64,000 nt of DNA from Aequorivita marisscotiae. GTDB lineage: Bacteria; Bacteroidota; Bacteroidia; Flavobacteriales; Flavobacteriaceae. Both the position numbers and the translations under genes were made by a program. Shown one piece after another: positions 62,632-64,000 of this stretch; position 1 is the first letter of the stretch, and the number at the start of each line of letters is the position of its first letter. Location: contig NZ_CP122379.1 of NCBI RefSeq assembly GCF_029814825.1, positions 3,326,501 to 3,390,500 of the forward strand, read 5' to 3'. A model generated the notes under the pieces. That model was not told the DNA's origin. It ran no database searches and worked only from the letters and a program-made list of their open reading frames with translations.

Positions 62632-62756
62632 AATGTTGCTTTTGGGATTTGGGATTTTCTTTTTTTGGAATTTGCCATTTTCACGGAGAAAAAGAAAACA
62701 CGAATCACGACTGAAGGGAACCACGACTGAAAGAATTGAACACACCTTTCGTGACT

Positions 62757-62776
62757 CGTGCAACCAAGTGGTCGTG
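62757..62776. repeat. Dispersed 20-bp repeat, copy 2
   Basis: CGTGCAACCAAGTGGTCGTG differs from 43899-43918 by one base. Both are intergenic and in the same orientation. Confidence 0.6.
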
Positions 62777-62835
62777 GGGCAAACCGTCAAATTTTCGGTA
62801 CATAAGCGGAGCCGAAGCCACGAGAATATAGCGCA

Positions 62836-62938
62836 CAAAAAATGGCAAGCTACCTACATCACACCGCTACGACCATTTACCTTTGCTGCGTTCCCGCCCT
62901 GGAGGATTCAACAGGAGCTGGTTGTGTAGGACTTGCCG
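62836..62938 (-). ncRNA. ffs: Signal recognition particle RNA, small bacterial type
   Basis: The minus strand encodes an RNA of about 103 bases that folds on itself. The 5' GGCAAG (62937-62932) pairs with 3' CTTGCC (62849-62844), and CCTACA pairs with TGTAGG just inside. The tip contains the SRP signature: CAGG, then GCG-GGAA-CGC (GGAA tetraloop), then AGCA. It ends in a T-run (62842-62837). It binds Ffh to target membrane and secreted proteins. A full promoter precedes it. Confidence 0.9.
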
Positions 62939-62941
62939 CTG

Positions 62942-62971
62942 CAAAGATAAGGCTTTTTCAAGTTTTTGCAA
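62942..62971 (-). promoter_or_regulatory. Promoter of SRP RNA
   Basis: On the minus strand TTG (62971-62969) and TATCTTTG (62949-62942) are 19 bases apart, directly before the SRP RNA 5' end. Confidence 0.8.
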
Positions 62972-63025
62972 GTATTTTCATAGTTCAATTTTAATAAATA
63001 CCTTGCGACAAATTAATAGCTTGTC

Positions 63026-64000
63026 ATGAAAATCTATAACGTTTTAGTTCCTACACTTTTACTGCTCTTTTTGGGTGGTTGCGGAGGAAATTCTGAAGAT
63101 AAAAAAGATGCATTTTCACTTCAAATTGAGAGTCCGAAGAAAACTTATACTCCTAAAGATGTGCTTTCGGTTTCATTAATTAACAAAAAGGATATTGAAA
63201 CAGATTCAATCGTTTACTTTTTGAACAAAGATAAAGTTGAAATTTCTGGCAATACAATTTCCCTTGCAGGAAAAAAGTTGGGCGAAAGAACTTTAATAGC
63301 CAAAATACACAGCGATGGTGAAACTTTTACGGCTTCACAAAAAATTACGATTGTGTCGTCTATAAAACCAAAGCTTTACACCTATAAAATTCTTGAAACC
63401 TATCCGCACGATATAAACGCCTATACGCAAGGTTTAGAATTTGAAAATGACACTTTATACGAAAGTACCGGACAGTACCGAGAATCTTCGCTTCGAAAAA
63501 CAGATTATAAAACAGGGGAAGTTTTAAAACTAGTTAAGCTTGCCGATCAATATTTTGCGGAAGGGCTAACCATTCTCAACAACAAAATATACCAACTTAC
63601 GTGGCGCGAAAACACAGGTTTTATTTACAATCTTAAAACTATGGAGCAAACCGGCACTTTCGTTTATGGACAAAGTAAAGAAGGCTGGGGCCTTTGCCAT
63701 GATGCCGAAAATAATATTTATAAAAGTGATGGTACCGATAGAATTTGGACTTTAAATTCGAATACACTTGCAGAAAAAGATTACATAGAAATTTTCACAA
63801 ACACCAGTAAAATAAGCAGTGTAAACGAGCTGGAATGGGTGGAAGGAAAAATATATGCTAATGTGTACCAACAAGGTTCAATAGCCATAATAGATCCTTC
63901 AAACGGCGCGGTGGAAGGCGTTATTGACTTAACCGATTTAAAAGATAAAGTTACGCAACACCCTAAACTGGACGTGCTGAACGGTATTGCCTATAATGGT
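63026..64000 (+). CDS. Glutaminyl-peptide cyclotransferase lipoprotein (3' end beyond window)
   Basis: An open frame from ATG 63026 runs to the window end (325 codons). It has a lipoprotein signal (LFLGGC, Cys19), an Ig-like N-terminal part, then a beta-propeller with YPHDINAYTQGLEF and YESTGQYRESSLRK, WGLCHDAENNIYKSDG and LNGIAYNG. These match the plant/bacterial glutaminyl cyclase family, which makes N-terminal pyroglutamate on exported proteins. This activity is relevant in Bacteroidota, where many signal-peptide-cleaved proteins begin with Gln. Incomplete at the 3' end. Confidence 0.88.
   Translation, partial: MKIYNVLVPTLLLLFLGGCGGNSEDKKDAFSLQIESPKKTYTPKDVLSVSLINKKDIETDSIVYFLNKDKVEISGNTISLAGKKLGERTLIAKIHSDGETFTASQKITIVSSIKPKLYTYKILETYPHDINAYTQGLEFENDTLYESTGQYRESSLRKTDYKTGEVLKLVKLADQYFAEGLTILNNKIYQLTWRENTGFIYNLKTMEQTGTFVYGQSKEGWGLCHDAENNIYKSDGTDRIWTLNSNTLAEKDYIEIFTNTSKISSVNELEWVEGKIYANVYQQGSIAIIDPSNGAVEGVIDLTDLKDKVTQHPKLDVLNGIAYNG

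Larger units (their letters stand above)
62534..62835. other. Gene-free region with repeats next to SRP RNA
   Basis: No supported protein-coding frame was found. It holds a 7-bp purine-rich tandem array (62597-62631), the second copy of a 20-bp dispersed repeat (62757-62776), and low-complexity CACGACT-like words. An apparent frame of about 130 codons through this DNA is built from repeats and the SRP RNA complement and is rejected. Confidence 0.6.

Noticed and set aside
62540-62929. 129-codon frame on the plus strand
   Set aside because: It runs through the heptamer array and the complement of the SRP RNA; composition is repetitive and no domain is visible.

Overview
The window is a chromosomal segment of a Bacteroidota bacterium, most likely a marine-type Flavobacteriaceae member. 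The evidence is: gliding lipoprotein GldI, type IX secretion (T9SS) C-terminal sorting sequences, many Bacteroidota-restricted families (DUF4290, DUF493, DUF3810, DUF2007, WbqC, START-like), split methylmalonyl-CoA mutase genes, almost no Shine-Dalgarno sequences, and promoters of the Bacteroidota sigma type (TTTG or TTG, 19-20 bases, then TAnnTTTG). The genus cannot be fixed from the sequence alone.

Layout. 1-2.8 kb: SDR plus photolyase, then a coiled-coil membrane protein. 2.8-5.1 kb (minus): murA, DUF4290, DUF493. 5.2-9.2 kb (plus): P-loop NTPase, recQ, fmt and HU. 9.3-11.5 kb: AlgH-like protein, class IV aminotransferase, START-like protein and tRNA-Met. 11.5-12.5 kb: an islet of three overlapping small genes not matched to any family. 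12.5-17.3 kb: hisS, ABC permease and the rpsF-rpsR-rplI operon. 17.4-24.7 kb: LytTR regulator, priA, nadC-yihY-DUF2147, rlmH and small proteins. 24.7-29.4 kb (minus): a tightly overlapped udk, ftsB-like, mutA, 65-aa membrane protein, mutB operon. 29.5-36.5 kb: WbqC, then minus operons carrying mutL, two rhomboids and an EEP phosphatase, and TPR plus ribH. 36.8-42.1 kb: recF, lipoprotein, DUF721, ndk, DHH phosphoesterase, gldI and a cyclophilin-FKBP fusion. 42.1-43.8 kb: an AT-rich insert flanked by two near-identical terminators, holding a decayed T9SS metallopeptidase and a lipoprotein. 43.9-54.9 kb: pepD, DUF3810, lipoprotein, TrmH-type methylase, M48 protease, MFS transporter, pheT and two fasciclin proteins. 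55-64 kb: DUF2007 pair, ABC-F protein, TlpA-like lipoprotein, transaldolase, two broken T9SS cargo genes, SDR, SRP RNA (minus strand) and a glutaminyl cyclase cut by the window end.

Most of the window is core housekeeping: peptidoglycan (murA), translation (hisS, pheT, fmt, ribosomal proteins, tRNA, SRP RNA), DNA repair and replication (recQ, priA, recF, mutL, DUF721) and propionyl/methylmalonyl metabolism (mutA/mutB). The accessory signal is concentrated in a few places. All three T9SS cargo loci are broken by frameshifts, mostly at homopolymers, while housekeeping genes read cleanly. Several intergenic regions carry runs of 7-bp (and one 6-bp) tandem repeats that begin directly after stop codons. 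The small overlapping gene set next to tRNA-Met, and the tiny membrane protein translationally coupled between the two mutase subunits, are the best candidates for undescribed functions. No CRISPR array, transposase, prophage or recognisable defence system was seen.
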